64,000 nt of DNA from CAWGJF01 sp963715745 (GTDB lineage: Bacteria; Bacteroidota; Ignavibacteria; Ignavibacteriales; Ignavibacteriaceae), in the NCBI GenBank assembly GCA_963715745.1, contig OY970271.1, positions 3,286,001-3,350,000 of the forward strand. The letters run 5' to 3'. Within the stretch, counting starts at the first letter, position 1, and every line of letters starts with the position of its first letter. The notes below the pieces were generated by a model. It saw only the letters and a list, made by a program, of their open reading frames with translations, was not told where the DNA came from and ran no database searches. This document shows positions 27,287 to 35,947 of this stretch, piece after piece. The translations under genes were made by a program, and so were the position numbers.

Positions 27287-27651
27287 ATCGACCTCCATTA
27301 ATTGTTTGTGATGAAAAATTTCTACAATCAAAATAATTATGAACTACGTATTAGCTAATTCCATTTTTGTAGTCAATTCATTAGTCTGAAGTCTTTTTAC
27401 TATATAAAAAACCATAAAATACGAAAACCTATATTATTGGACTTAACAGATAAATATTATTAATAAAAATTTATTAACGATAGATTATTACTTGTTTGCT
27501 TTCTGTTACATCGAATCCACTTTGCAATTTGCGCAGCTTATAACGCACAAAAGAAAATAGTTTAAATTCAGAAAATGTTTCTATTGTTTACCAATTTTAT
27601 ATTAATATTTTATAATTCTTGTTTAATGTAAATAAAACTATGTTAGCCTGA

Positions 27652-27712
27652 TTTAGTACATGTACTAATAAAATTTTGCCTGAAGGAAAAAAAGTTTAGT
27701 ACAAGTACTAAA
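27652..27712. repeat. Dispersed palindromic repeat element, copy 2 (inverted relative to copy 1)
   Basis: TTAGTACATGTACTAA (27653-27668) and TTTAGTACAAGTACTAAA (27695-27712, one central mismatch) flank a 25-base spacer. It starts aaaattttg, continues ctgaag after one changed base, and matches the reverse complement of the copy-1 spacer at 20 of 25 positions. Equal spacing and shared spacer show the two copies are homologous. Confidence 0.75.
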
Positions 27713-27858
27713 TTATTTTGAATTCAGGCTAAAATCACAGGTTTAAAAACAGGTTTGTTTTAAAAAAACTGAAATTGTCCAGTACAAATACCAGCAACAG
27801 TTAATAATCCAAAAATAATTTTAGAATAAAATCAAAGGATTTGAAAATGGGAAAGCGG

Positions 27859-27886
27859 AAACGTTTAGTACATGTACTAAACGTTT
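27859..27886. repeat. 28-bp perfect palindrome with the same core, next to the glyS stop
   Basis: The core TTTAGTACATGTACTAAA is extended on both sides by AAACG/CGTTT into a 28-bp perfect palindrome with no spacer. It begins 11 bases past the glyS stop on the minus strand. There is no T-tract after it, so a simple terminator role is not supported. Confidence 0.7.
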
Positions 27887-27896
27887 ATTAGAATAT

Positions 27897-29357
27897 TTAA
27901 GTATGAAACTTACTCATTAAATAAGCTGCTAATTTATCCAGCACAACTCTCTCCTGCTCCATAGAATCTCTTTCACGCACTGTTACGGTTTGGTCTTCAA
28001 GAGTTTGTGTATCAACGGTTATGCAGAAAGGAGTTCCGGCTTCGTCCTGTCTGCGGTAACGCCTGCCGACTGCGCCCTTATCATCATAAAATACTTTGAA
28101 TGATTTTCGCAGATCGGCTTCAATCTTTCTTGCTATTTCGGGCATACCATCCTTGTTAACCAAGGGAAAGATTGCCGCTTTTACTGGTGCAAGTTTCGGA
28201 TGGAATTTAAGAACAGATCTCATTTCTCCTTTTACTTCTTCTTCATAATAAGCATCAACAAGGAAAGCCATAAATGATCTGCTAGCACCTGCGGAGGTTT
28301 CAATAATGTAAGGAACAAATTTTTCTTTTGACTGCTCATCAAAATATTTTAATGACTTGCCTGAGAACTGCTCGTGCCTGCTTAAGTCAAAATCAGTACG
28401 GTTGTGAATTCCTTCGATCTCTCCCCAGCCGAAAGGAAATTCGTACTCGATGTCTGTAGCTTCTTTAGCATAATGTGCAAGCTTGTTTTCAGGATGATCG
28501 TGGTAGCGCAGCTTTTCAGGTGTCATTCCAAGAGATTTAAACCACTGTAGTCTTTCAGCTTTCCAGTAGTCGTACCATTTTTTGTCTTCACTTGGATTCA
28601 CAAAAAACTGCATCTCCATCTGCTCAAATTCGCGTGTACGGAAAAGAAAATATTTTGTGTTGATTTCATTCCTGAAAGCTTTGCCGATCTGTGCAATTCC
28701 GAACGGAAGCTTTTGTCTTGCCGCACCCTGAACGTTCAGGAAGTTCACAAAAATTCCCTGTGCGGTTTCCGGTCGCAGGTAAACAACGGCACCGCTGTCT
28801 TCAACAGGACCGATAAATGTTTTGAACATTAAATTGAATTTTCTTGCTTCTGTAAAAGTTCCTTTGTTTCCGCATTGAGGACAGTTCAACAAACCAAGAA
28901 GTATTTTTGATATTTCAGAATTCTCAAGCAGTAATTCAAAAGGATCTTCAGAAGTATTTTTTAATATCTCTTCAATCTTTTTCGAAAGTGTTTCATCATC
29001 TTTTAAAGATTCTTTCAATTCCTGGATTGCTTTTTCTTTTTTCTTTTCATTTATTGAATCGCCAAGTACATCGAGCCGGTATCTTGCTTTGCATTGTTTG
29101 CAGTCGATCATCGGGTCAGTAAAATTTTCAACGTGCCCGGAAGCTTCCCAAACTTTCGGATGCATTAAAATGGAGGCATCAAGTCCTTCAACATCTTCAC
29201 GGTATGTGTGAAACTTCCACCACTCTTCTTTAATATTTTTTAAAAGCTCAACGCCGAGCGGACCATAATCCCAGCAGCCGTTTAGCCCGCCGTATATTTC
29301 ACTTGATTGGAAGACGAATCCTTTTCTTTTTGCAAGGGAAACAATCTTTTCCAGCAA
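27897..29357 (-). CDS. glyS: Glycyl-tRNA synthetase (dimeric type)
   Basis: This class II synthetase of the eukaryotic-like alpha2 type has FQSSEIYGGLNGCWDYGPLG at the N-terminus, motif 2 GIAQIGKAFRNEI, and the C-terminal anticodon domain (from about 395) ending in KLAAYLMSKF. The canonical start TTG 29357 lies 38 bases from the ribosome binding site. In frame upstream, AAGGAGG (29396-29402) is followed after 8 bases by ATT 29387, giving a natural N-terminus (SAKNKNQNDLLEKIV). The true start is probably that ATT. A stem with the repeat palindrome follows the stop. Confidence 0.95.
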   Translation of the reverse strand: MLEKIVSLAKRKGFVFQSSEIYGGLNGCWDYGPLGVELLKNIKEEWWKFHTYREDVEGLDASILMHPKVWEASGHVENFTDPMIDCKQCKARYRLDVLGDSINEKKKEKAIQELKESLKDDETLSKKIEEILKNTSEDPFELLLENSEISKILLGLLNCPQCGNKGTFTEARKFNLMFKTFIGPVEDSGAVVYLRPETAQGIFVNFLNVQGAARQKLPFGIAQIGKAFRNEINTKYFLFRTREFEQMEMQFFVNPSEDKKWYDYWKAERLQWFKSLGMTPEKLRYHDHPENKLAHYAKEATDIEYEFPFGWGEIEGIHNRTDFDLSRHEQFSGKSLKYFDEQSKEKFVPYIIETSAGASRSFMAFLVDAYYEEEVKGEMRSVLKFHPKLAPVKAAIFPLVNKDGMPEIARKIEADLRKSFKVFYDDKGAVGRRYRRQDEAGTPFCITVDTQTLEDQTVTVRERDSMEQERVVLDKLAAYLMSKFHT

Positions 29358-29503
29358 ATCATTCTGATTTTTATTCTTTGCGCTAATGGTAAAATCCTCC
29401 TTGTAAGTAAATTTTTAGGCTTCGAATATAGCAAATGTGCAGGAATATTCTTAGTTAAAGTGATTAATCATTCATAAGATAACTTTGAAAATTAAGATTG
29501 TCC

Positions 29504-29563
29504 TTCCCGTGAAAACGGGAATCAGCTTGTTTATTTTAGATTTCCACTTTCGTGAGAATGATA
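29504..29563. repeat. Twin-hairpin REP-like element
   Basis: TTCCCGT/ACGGGAA with loop GAAA (29504-29521) is followed, about 20 bases on, by a decayed second hairpin TTCCAC...GTGAGAA (29542-29557) in inverted arrangement. The form matches the widespread GTCATTCCCG...CGGGAATGAC REP pairs. It lies between divergent glyS and the DUF47 gene. Confidence 0.6.
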
Positions 29564-29656
29564 CAAAAGTAAATATTTATTTTACAGTGACCATCAAAAG
29601 AATAATACATATTCTGATTAGTTTTTAATAATTTACACATTAAAAAAAGGTTAAAA

Positions 29657-30268
29657 ATGTTTAAAGCACTTATGCCAAAGGAGGAAAAATATTTTATTGA
29701 CTTCAGAGAAATGCTGGCTCACATCACTGAAATGGCAAAGTACACTGAGCAGTTGTTTGCAGATGATCTCACAGATAAAAATCATTACCTGAATATGAAA
29801 CCGCTCGAATTAAGATGTGATGAGATTTCGAACAGAGTTGTCAAGAGATTGAATAAAACATTTATTACTCCTTTTGATCGTGAAGATATTTTTGCTTTGA
29901 TAAAAAAACTGGATGATGTCAGTGACATGCTTCTCGGTGCTGCTTCGAGGATAAGTACTTTCAATATTACAAAAAAAATTAATTATGCTGATCAGCTTGC
30001 ATCGATTATTCATAAACAGGTAAAAGAACTGGCAGAGGCGGTTCAGGATCTTAAAGCGAGAAAAATAAATGAATGTAAAGCAGTAAAAGATTTGGAAACC
30101 GAAGCAGATAATATTTACCGCACCGCAATGACAGAACTTTTCGCAAACGAAAAAGATGCTGTAGAATTAATTAAGAAGAAAGAGATTTTGGATCTGCTTG
30201 AAAGAACTTCGGACAGATGCCAGTCAGTTGCGAATGTAGTCATATCAATCTTTATTAAGAACGCCTAA
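29657..30268 (+). CDS. DUF47 / PhoU-like phosphate transport regulator
   Basis: This 203-residue all-helical protein is of the DUF47 family, a PhoU relative, with conserved acidic/His clusters (DREDIFALIKKLDDVSD, about 77-93) and the DLETEADNIYR pattern (about 145-155). Such proteins accompany Pit transporters and control phosphate uptake. AAGG lies 7 bases before the ATG. It overlaps the following pit gene by one base, so the two are co-translated. Confidence 0.92.
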   Translation: MFKALMPKEEKYFIDFREMLAHITEMAKYTEQLFADDLTDKNHYLNMKPLELRCDEISNRVVKRLNKTFITPFDREDIFALIKKLDDVSDMLLGAASRISTFNITKKINYADQLASIIHKQVKELAEAVQDLKARKINECKAVKDLETEADNIYRTAMTELFANEKDAVELIKKKEILDLLERTSDRCQSVANVVISIFIKNA

Positions 30269-31263
30269 TGGAAGTTGTTGTTCTGATAATCGCGCTCGCT
30301 CTCGTCTTCGATTTTTATAATGGAATGAACGACGCTGCAAATTCTATTGCCACTGTGGTTGCAACAAGAGTGCTTACACCATTCCAGGCGGTTCTATGGG
30401 CTGCATTCTTTAATTTTGCTGCAGTGTTCCTGTTCGGTGTAAGTGTTGCAGCAACAATAGGTAAAGGAATTGTCGATGTTTCCATTGTTGATAATACTGT
30501 TATCTTTTCCGGATTGGCGGGAGCAATTGCTTTAACAAGCATCGCAACTCATTTTGGATTGCCGATAAGTGTTTCACATTCAATCATCGGCGGATACGGT
30601 GGCGCTGCAATAATCAAAGCAGGTTTTGGTGCCCTGATACTTTCCGGCTATCTTAAAATAATTATCTTCATTTTTGCAGCGCCAATAATCGGAATGATAA
30701 TGGGTTTCTTTTTTTCTGTTCTAACATTATGGATAGTCAGAAATCAACCACCGAGAAAAGTTGATAAGTATTTCAGAAGACTGCAATTACTTTCTGCCGG
30801 ACTTTACAGTCTTAGCCACGGTTCAAATGACGCGCAAAAAACAATTGGGATAATAAGTGTTGTTCTCTTCACAAACGGATTGCTCGGTGAAACATTTAAA
30901 ATTCCTTACTGGGTAATCGTCATCAGTTACTCAGTTATTTCACTCGGAACTTTGATCGGTGGATGGAAAGTAATTAAAACATTAGGAATGAGAGTCACAA
31001 AGCTGAATCCCTTTGGAGGCTTCAGTGCAGAAACTGCCGCAGGTTTAACAATTATCGGTGCAACAATTTTCGGAATACCTGTCAGCACAACTCATACAAT
31101 TACCGGATCGATAATCGGTGTTGGTTCAATAAAAGGACTTTCAGCAGTTCGCTGGGGAGTTGCAAAAAATATTCTCTGGGCATGGGTGTTAACAATTCCT
31201 GTTTCGGCATTGTTCGCAATGCTCGCTTATATTATCGTCAGTAATGTTATAACCTGGTTTTAG
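30268..31263 (+). CDS. PiT-family inorganic phosphate transporter
   Basis: This 331-residue polytopic permease has both PiT signatures, NGMNDAANSIATVVATR (about 14-30) and LSHGSNDAQKTIG (about 180-192), separated by hydrophobic segments. It imports phosphate, probably as a metal-phosphate complex or with H+/Na+. It overlaps the DUF47 partner. The last 17 bases overlap the 3' end of the convergent DUF2520 gene. Confidence 0.94.
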   Translation: MEVVVLIIALALVFDFYNGMNDAANSIATVVATRVLTPFQAVLWAAFFNFAAVFLFGVSVAATIGKGIVDVSIVDNTVIFSGLAGAIALTSIATHFGLPISVSHSIIGGYGGAAIIKAGFGALILSGYLKIIIFIFAAPIIGMIMGFFFSVLTLWIVRNQPPRKVDKYFRRLQLLSAGLYSLSHGSNDAQKTIGIISVVLFTNGLLGETFKIPYWVIVISYSVISLGTLIGGWKVIKTLGMRVTKLNPFGGFSAETAAGLTIIGATIFGIPVSTTHTITGSIIGVGSIKGLSAVRWGVAKNILWAWVLTIPVSALFAMLAYIIVSNVITWF

Positions 31264-32174
31264 AATTCTTCAATTCTTTTTTCAAATACTTTTCTATTTT
31301 TAGATGATTTTCCGACAACTTTCCATATTTATCTTCTACAACTTCCAGCAAGTTTAAGCTCTGTATAATATAACTAATTTTTAAAAGTAGAATTTTCTTT
31401 TTCACTTTTGATTTATTGATTTTATTATCTATCGCTTCGATGTGTTTTTTAATTGTATATAAATCGCCGCGATCTACCGGTCCGGATAGAGCTTTTGGAG
31501 GATCCAATTTAAAAACATTGTTAAGAGCCGATTGTGTGGTTTCCTTAAGAATATCTTCCGGCAAAATATTTTTTGAAGATAGTAAAGAGATGGCATTAAA
31601 AAGATTACCTGCAAGAAAATTTGAACTGTGAACCGCAGCAAGATGATGTAAAACTTTATTGTCAGAACTAATTCTGTGAGGTTTTAATTTTAATTTCTTG
31701 CATAGCTGAATTGAAAAACCAAGAGTTTGTTTGTCATCCGATTCAATGGAAACCGGAGAATTTTTCAGATCAACTTTATTTTTGGAAGGGAAAGGTCGAA
31801 TAATATGAAGTGAGCCGGTTTTACCACCTTTCCTTTTTAAAGAGATTAAAGAATGTATAGTTTCCACTCCGGAAAAATGAATAACAAAACAATCCGAAAA
31901 AACTTTTCTTGTTCTTGCCAAATCATTTGCGACTTTCGTTATTTCTCCGTCAGGTACAGTCAGAAGAAAAACATTTACATCTTTTGAAATATCTTTTAAA
32001 AGAATCGGAATAATTTTTAATCTTATTTTGTTTGGCAAGTTTTTTTGCGGAAGATATTTTCCTGCTGATTACCTGTGAAATGTTGTAGCCTTTTTCAAGA
32101 AGAGCCGGAGTGATTGAATAAGAAATTTTGCCTGCACCGATAATCACACAATTATATTTACTTTTTGCCATCAA
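31247..32174 (-). pseudogene. Rossmann-fold/DUF2520 protein with a frameshift
   Basis: Two overlapping frames encode one protein: the first gives an N-terminal Rossmann motif NCVIIGAGKISYSI and runs to FKRYFKRCK; the second carries VFLLTVPDGEI, HFSGVETI and the C-terminal DUF2520 helices. Removing one base from the TTTTAAAA run at 31994-32001 joins them (…SDSFKDISKDVNVFLLTVPD), a total of about 307 residues, as expected for the family (putative NAD(P)-binding oxidoreductases). A programmed -1 slip would not give the required shift, so this is a mutation or an assembly error. The start overlaps the amrB stop by 4 bases. Confidence 0.8.
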
Positions 32175-32992
32175 TCACCATAAATCACTGCGGAAAGATA
32201 GCCGACAACTTCCCTGTTATCTCCGGTTGTATCTCCCGAATCACTTCGATGCAAAACTGTGCTGGATTTAATATTCTTCAACTTTGCCGCTTTCATCATA
32301 ACAGCAATCGGTCCGCCGCCGCAGGCTTCGCAATTATTGAAAGCTAAATCCTCCATTAACTTTTCCGGTTCCATATTCATAATATGATCCTCAACTATCG
32401 AATCAAGTTCATTTGCTTCCATCTTATTATGGAAATGTGATAAATCTGAACTTACAACTATTAGGGTGTTTTCATCCATAACATTTGCAATTGCCGAAGC
32501 AAGTTCATCAACATAAAGTTTTGTCTGATCACCCATAACAACCGGAACAATCTTAAAATCTTTTAGTACAGATTGAAGAAACGGAAGTTGAACCTCGAGC
32601 GCATGTTCTCTTCTGTGCCCTTCCTGGCTTTTGCGGATTACTTTGCTTTGCTTTAAAAGTTTTTCAGAAAGTTCTTTATCTACTTTTAAAACCCCGAGTG
32701 GCGTTTGGTAAGCATCACCATCAAATATTGAAATGCCGGGGAAATATTCGGAATGACTTGGAGAAATCACAATCACTGTTTTAAATTTTTCGCCCTTAAT
32801 TGCATTGTAGGCATAAGCCGCAGTTTTACCAGAATAAATATACCCTGCATGCGGAGCTATAATTCCAAAAATATTTTTTGCTACTACTTGAGGTTTGCAA
32901 ATATCGAGCATCAGACTAATTTCTTTCTGAAGTTTCAAAGGTTCAGCTGGATAAAAATATCCGGCAACTTGTGGTGGTCTTACATATTGCAT
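32171..32992 (-). CDS. amrB: AmmeMemoRadiSam system protein B (MEMO1 family)
   Basis: The 273-residue protein begins MQYVRPPQVAGYFYP and carries the family's metal-site segments: APHAGYIYSGKTAAYAY (about 47-63), VVSSDLSHFHNKME (about 180-193), the EACGG turn and a C-terminal SGDTTGD. MEMO proteins resemble class III extradiol dioxygenases; the bacterial function is unsettled. amrA lies 14 bases upstream in the same run, the known AmmeMemoRadiSam pairing, but no radical SAM partner (amrS) is in the window. AAGGAGTTAATGTT precedes the ATG. Confidence 0.93.
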   Translation of the reverse strand: MQYVRPPQVAGYFYPAEPLKLQKEISLMLDICKPQVVAKNIFGIIAPHAGYIYSGKTAAYAYNAIKGEKFKTVIVISPSHSEYFPGISIFDGDAYQTPLGVLKVDKELSEKLLKQSKVIRKSQEGHRREHALEVQLPFLQSVLKDFKIVPVVMGDQTKLYVDELASAIANVMDENTLIVVSSDLSHFHNKMEANELDSIVEDHIMNMEPEKLMEDLAFNNCEACGGGPIAVMMKAAKLKNIKSSTVLHRSDSGDTTGDNREVVGYLSAVIYGD

Positions 32993-33006
32993 AACATTAA
33001 CTCCTT

Positions 33007-33558
33007 CTAATCTTCTCCAAATACATCTGCAGTAAAAACTTTTATATTAAGCATTCTTTCTTTCCAGTATTCTCCGTACAGACCAGCTTTCTGGCAAAGT
33101 GCTTTCAAAAATTGCGGAACGTCAAAATTATGTTCAGTAGCAACCTGCGGAAGCAGAACTGCTCTGCCTCCCTCATCAAGAAGAAGTCCATGTTTTCCAA
33201 TCACAATTTCATCATAACTTTTAATCGGCATAAATGGTGAAAGCACTGAAATTTCAACCTTAATGTCTTCAAGTTCATCAGCTGAAACAGGTAAAAATCT
33301 TGTATCATTTAAAGCTGCCTGCTTTGCTGCTTCAATTATTGTGTCGAACAGGCTTTTGTAACCCATAAGATATCCGATGCAGCCACGCAACTGGTTATCA
33401 ATTTTCAAAGTGACAAATGCGCCAAGATTCTTTTTTAAGTCAGGGTATTTTTCAAAATCAGGCTGAATTATTTCAATATCCTCAAATTCTGATCGAATAG
33501 ATTTTTTTGCAGTCTCAATCAGAATATTTTTTTCTTCGTCACTTAAATTCATTTCCAC
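33007..33558 (-). CDS. amrA: AmmeMemoRadiSam system protein A (AMMECR1 domain)
   Basis: This 183-residue AMMECR1 domain has the hallmark LRGCIGY (about 58-64) and VEISVLSPFMPI, KHGLLLD and FLKALCQKAGL in the usual order. Function is unknown; it co-occurs with a MEMO protein and a radical SAM enzyme. The start is GTG 33558 or the ATG two codons on. It is followed by amrB after 14 bases and preceded by the DUF4905 gene by 3 bases, so it lies within a five-gene minus-strand run beginning at tnaA. Confidence 0.93.
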   Translation of the reverse strand: MEMNLSDEEKNILIETAKKSIRSEFEDIEIIQPDFEKYPDLKKNLGAFVTLKIDNQLRGCIGYLMGYKSLFDTIIEAAKQAALNDTRFLPVSADELEDIKVEISVLSPFMPIKSYDEIVIGKHGLLLDEGGRAVLLPQVATEHNFDVPQFLKALCQKAGLYGEYWKERMLNIKVFTADVFGED

Positions 33559-33561
33559 TTC

Positions 33562-34386
33562 TCAATCAATTAAAGAATACACAACAAGTCCGGATCTACC
33601 AAATAATAAAAACAATAGGTTATCTTTTATAAAAAACGATTCCGGTTTATAATTTGCATTTTCCGAATCAAGTTTTTCTTCTAAAATATATTTTCCTGTA
33701 TTTAAGTCAACAGCAAAGAAGTAATTATTTAAAAGATTATTTTCTGCAACTGTGTGAAAATTCAGCAAAAGTAAATCTTTGAAAAAAATACATCCAACTC
33801 TTCCTGAAATAATGAATTTGTTTTTTAGCTTAGTCAGAATATTATTTACATTTTGATCTGTGGAATCATTTTGCATTATATAATCAGGAAATCTGTAATT
33901 TTTGAATTCATCGTTTGAAGATTCATCTTTTAATTTTTGTAAATCATCCGGATTATCTCCAAGCTTGTTAATCAATTTCCCTGTTGATGCATCTATAGAA
34001 AAATAATCCCTGCCGTCAAACTTCTGCTGGTAACAATAAATTTTATTTTCGAAAATAAACTGGAAAGTGTATTGGTTGGTTTCCCAGATTATTTTTTTGT
34101 CGATTAGATTGAAAGCAATTATTCCGATGTGCTGCGGGAGATCAGGTTTGACGAAGTGGTGAAAATAAATTATATCATTTCTTATCGCCTCAATCCCAAC
34201 CCAGAATTTTTCTTCCAGTTGAAATTCTTTTAAAAGAGTTTTTCCGTTGAATAGATCAAGACAATTAAAATAAACCTGCTGCTTCTCAGTATCTCTTTCC
34301 TCAATAATCAGCTTGTTTGTATCAGTTGGTAGTATTCTCCAGATTTGTTTTTTGTTATCAAACTTAAAATTCTTTTTTATTTTCAT
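33562..34386 (-). CDS. DUF4905 family protein
   Basis: This 274-residue cytoplasmic protein has no signal peptide and a propeller-like run of strands: IWRILPTDTNKLIIEERD, LFNGKTLLKEF, PQHIGIIAFNL, YFSIDASTGKLI, AVDLNTGKYILEEKL. The PQQ-like rhythm and the 'IEERD' and 'P..IGI.AF' patterns fit DUF4905, a family of the Bacteroidota. Function is unknown. It is packed between tnaA (2 bases) and amrA (3 bases), suggesting co-expression with the AmmeMemoRadiSam genes. Confidence 0.65.
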   Translation of the reverse strand: MKIKKNFKFDNKKQIWRILPTDTNKLIIEERDTEKQQVYFNCLDLFNGKTLLKEFQLEEKFWVGIEAIRNDIIYFHHFVKPDLPQHIGIIAFNLIDKKIIWETNQYTFQFIFENKIYCYQQKFDGRDYFSIDASTGKLINKLGDNPDDLQKLKDESSNDEFKNYRFPDYIMQNDSTDQNVNNILTKLKNKFIISGRVGCIFFKDLLLLNFHTVAENNLLNNYFFAVDLNTGKYILEEKLDSENANYKPESFFIKDNLLFLLFGRSGLVVYSLID

Positions 34387-34388
34387 TT

Positions 34389-35768
34389 TTATTTCAACGG
34401 TTCAAACTTCGCTGTAAAATGTCTAAGCATCGGTGCTTCGTAAGTTATTTTATAGCCTTTTAGATTTTTCCTGTTTTTATAGACTTCTTCAATCACTTCA
34501 ATAAGATAATCAACGTGACTTTGAGTGTAAACCCTTCTCGGAATTGCAAGCCTTACAAGTTCCATCATAGCCGGAATTAATTTTCCGTTTTGGTCATACT
34601 TTCCAAACATTACACTACCGATTTCAACCGCTCTTATGCCGCCTTCAAGATAAAGTTCACACACAACTGATTGCCCGGGATATTGTTCAGAAGGAACATC
34701 TGGCAAAAATCTTTTTGCATCGATGTAAATTGCGTGTCCTCCCGGCGGCTCGATAATCGGAACACCGATGGACACAAGCTTGTCACCAAGATATTCAACA
34801 CTACGCAAACGATATTGTAAATAATGCTCATCAAGAACTTCCTCCAAACCTTGTGCAACAGCTTCCAGGTCTCTTCCTGCAAGACCACCGTATGTTGGGA
34901 ATCCTTCCGTAACGATTAATAAATTTCTGCACTTCATTGCCAGTTCTTCATCATTCATTGCAAGAAAGCCGCCGATATTTACCAGTGCGTCTTTCTTCGC
35001 ACTCATTGTTGCACCGTCAGCATAAGAAAACATTTCCTGTGCAATTTCAAGTGCGGATTTGTCTTCATAACCTTTTTCTCTTTTCTTAATGAAGTATGCA
35101 TTCTCTGCAAAACGACAGGCATCAAGAAAAAGAGGGATGTTATATTTTTTACAGACTTCCTTCACATCACGGATGTTCCGCATGGAAACCGGTTGTCCGC
35201 CGCCGGAATTGTTAGTCACTGTCAGCATACAAACAGGAATATTCTCAGCGCCTTTTTCTTTAATGAATGCTTCAAGTTTTTCAATGTCCATATTTCCCTT
35301 AAAGTCCGCACGCTGTTCAGGATGTTTTCCAATTTCATTTAGAAGATCAACAGCTTCTGCACCGGTGAATTCAATATTAGCTCTTGTTGTATCAAAATGC
35401 GTGTTGTTTGGAATATATTTTCCCGGTCCGCCGACAATTGAAAACAGTATTTTTTCTGCTGCCCTTCCCTGGTGTGTTGGTATTACTAATTTCATTCCCG
35501 TGACTTTATTCACAGCCGCTTCAAACCTGTAAAAACTTTTTGATCCTGCATAAGCTTCATCACCTTCCATTATTCCAGCCCACTGCTTTGCGCTCATTGC
35601 AGAAGTCCCGCTGTCTGTCAACAGATCAATCAGCACATCATCGGCGTGAATCATAAAAGGATTGTAACCAGATTTTTTCAGAATTTCTTCCCTTTCCTCG
35701 CGGGTTGTAAAACGGATTGGTTCAACAGATTTTATTTTGAATGGTTCGATTATAGTTTTGTATTGCAT
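34389..35768 (-). CDS. tnaA: Tryptophanase (PLP-dependent tryptophan lyase)
   Basis: This 459-residue PLP enzyme is from ATG 35768 (GGAAACTGGA upstream). The PLP lysine is in SAKKD (Lys259), and NTHFDTTR and GIRAVEIGS are the substrate-determining segments. The Asp in FDTT and the Ile in VEIGS match tryptophanase; tyrosine phenol-lyase has Thr and Arg there. It splits L-tryptophan to indole, pyruvate and ammonia. A TAAATTTG -7 box lies at 35811-35818. It is the first gene of the run DUF4905-amrA-amrB-DUF2520. Confidence 0.92.
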   Translation of the reverse strand: MQYKTIIEPFKIKSVEPIRFTTREEREEILKKSGYNPFMIHADDVLIDLLTDSGTSAMSAKQWAGIMEGDEAYAGSKSFYRFEAAVNKVTGMKLVIPTHQGRAAEKILFSIVGGPGKYIPNNTHFDTTRANIEFTGAEAVDLLNEIGKHPEQRADFKGNMDIEKLEAFIKEKGAENIPVCMLTVTNNSGGGQPVSMRNIRDVKEVCKKYNIPLFLDACRFAENAYFIKKREKGYEDKSALEIAQEMFSYADGATMSAKKDALVNIGGFLAMNDEELAMKCRNLLIVTEGFPTYGGLAGRDLEAVAQGLEEVLDEHYLQYRLRSVEYLGDKLVSIGVPIIEPPGGHAIYIDAKRFLPDVPSEQYPGQSVVCELYLEGGIRAVEIGSVMFGKYDQNGKLIPAMMELVRLAIPRRVYTQSHVDYLIEVIEEVYKNRKNLKGYKITYEAPMLRHFTAKFEPLK

Positions 35769-35810
35769 TCCAGTTTCCCTGAACAATAAAGTAGAATAAA
35801 TTTATCAATA

Positions 35811-35818
35811 CAAATTTA
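35811..35818 (-). promoter_or_regulatory. -7 box (TAAATTTG) upstream of tnaA
   Basis: A perfect TAnnTTTG match lies 43 bases before the tnaA ATG. The -33 position at 19 bases reads AAGT and does not match, so this may be a weak or regulated promoter. Confidence 0.35.
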
Positions 35819-35947
35819 ATGAATCGGGAAAGACTTTACTTGTAAAAAACATAATAAAATTTCGTTTTCAATTATCAAATTCTTATTGCCTTTAGTTCAA
35901 ACAATAAATAACTTTTTACATCATAAATTTTAAAAAGAGGGCAAATA

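Larger units (their letters stand above)
27332..27896. other. Non-coding stretch downstream of glyS containing palindromic repeats
   Basis: About 565 bases without a credible reading frame, very AT-rich. It holds a second copy of the 61-bp palindromic element (27652-27712), a 28-bp perfect palindrome (27859-27886) and a degenerate half-site (CCAGTACAAATACC near 27780). Nothing else was recognised. Confidence 0.6.

Noticed and set aside
31994..32001. Programmed -1 frameshift in the DUF2520 gene
   Set aside because: The second frame is reached by +1 or -2, while a TTTAAAA slip gives -1; a one-base indel is simpler.
34389..35768. Tyrosine phenol-lyase
   Set aside because: The substrate-position residues are Asp (FDTT) and Ile (VEIGS), as in tryptophanase; tyrosine phenol-lyase has Thr and Arg.
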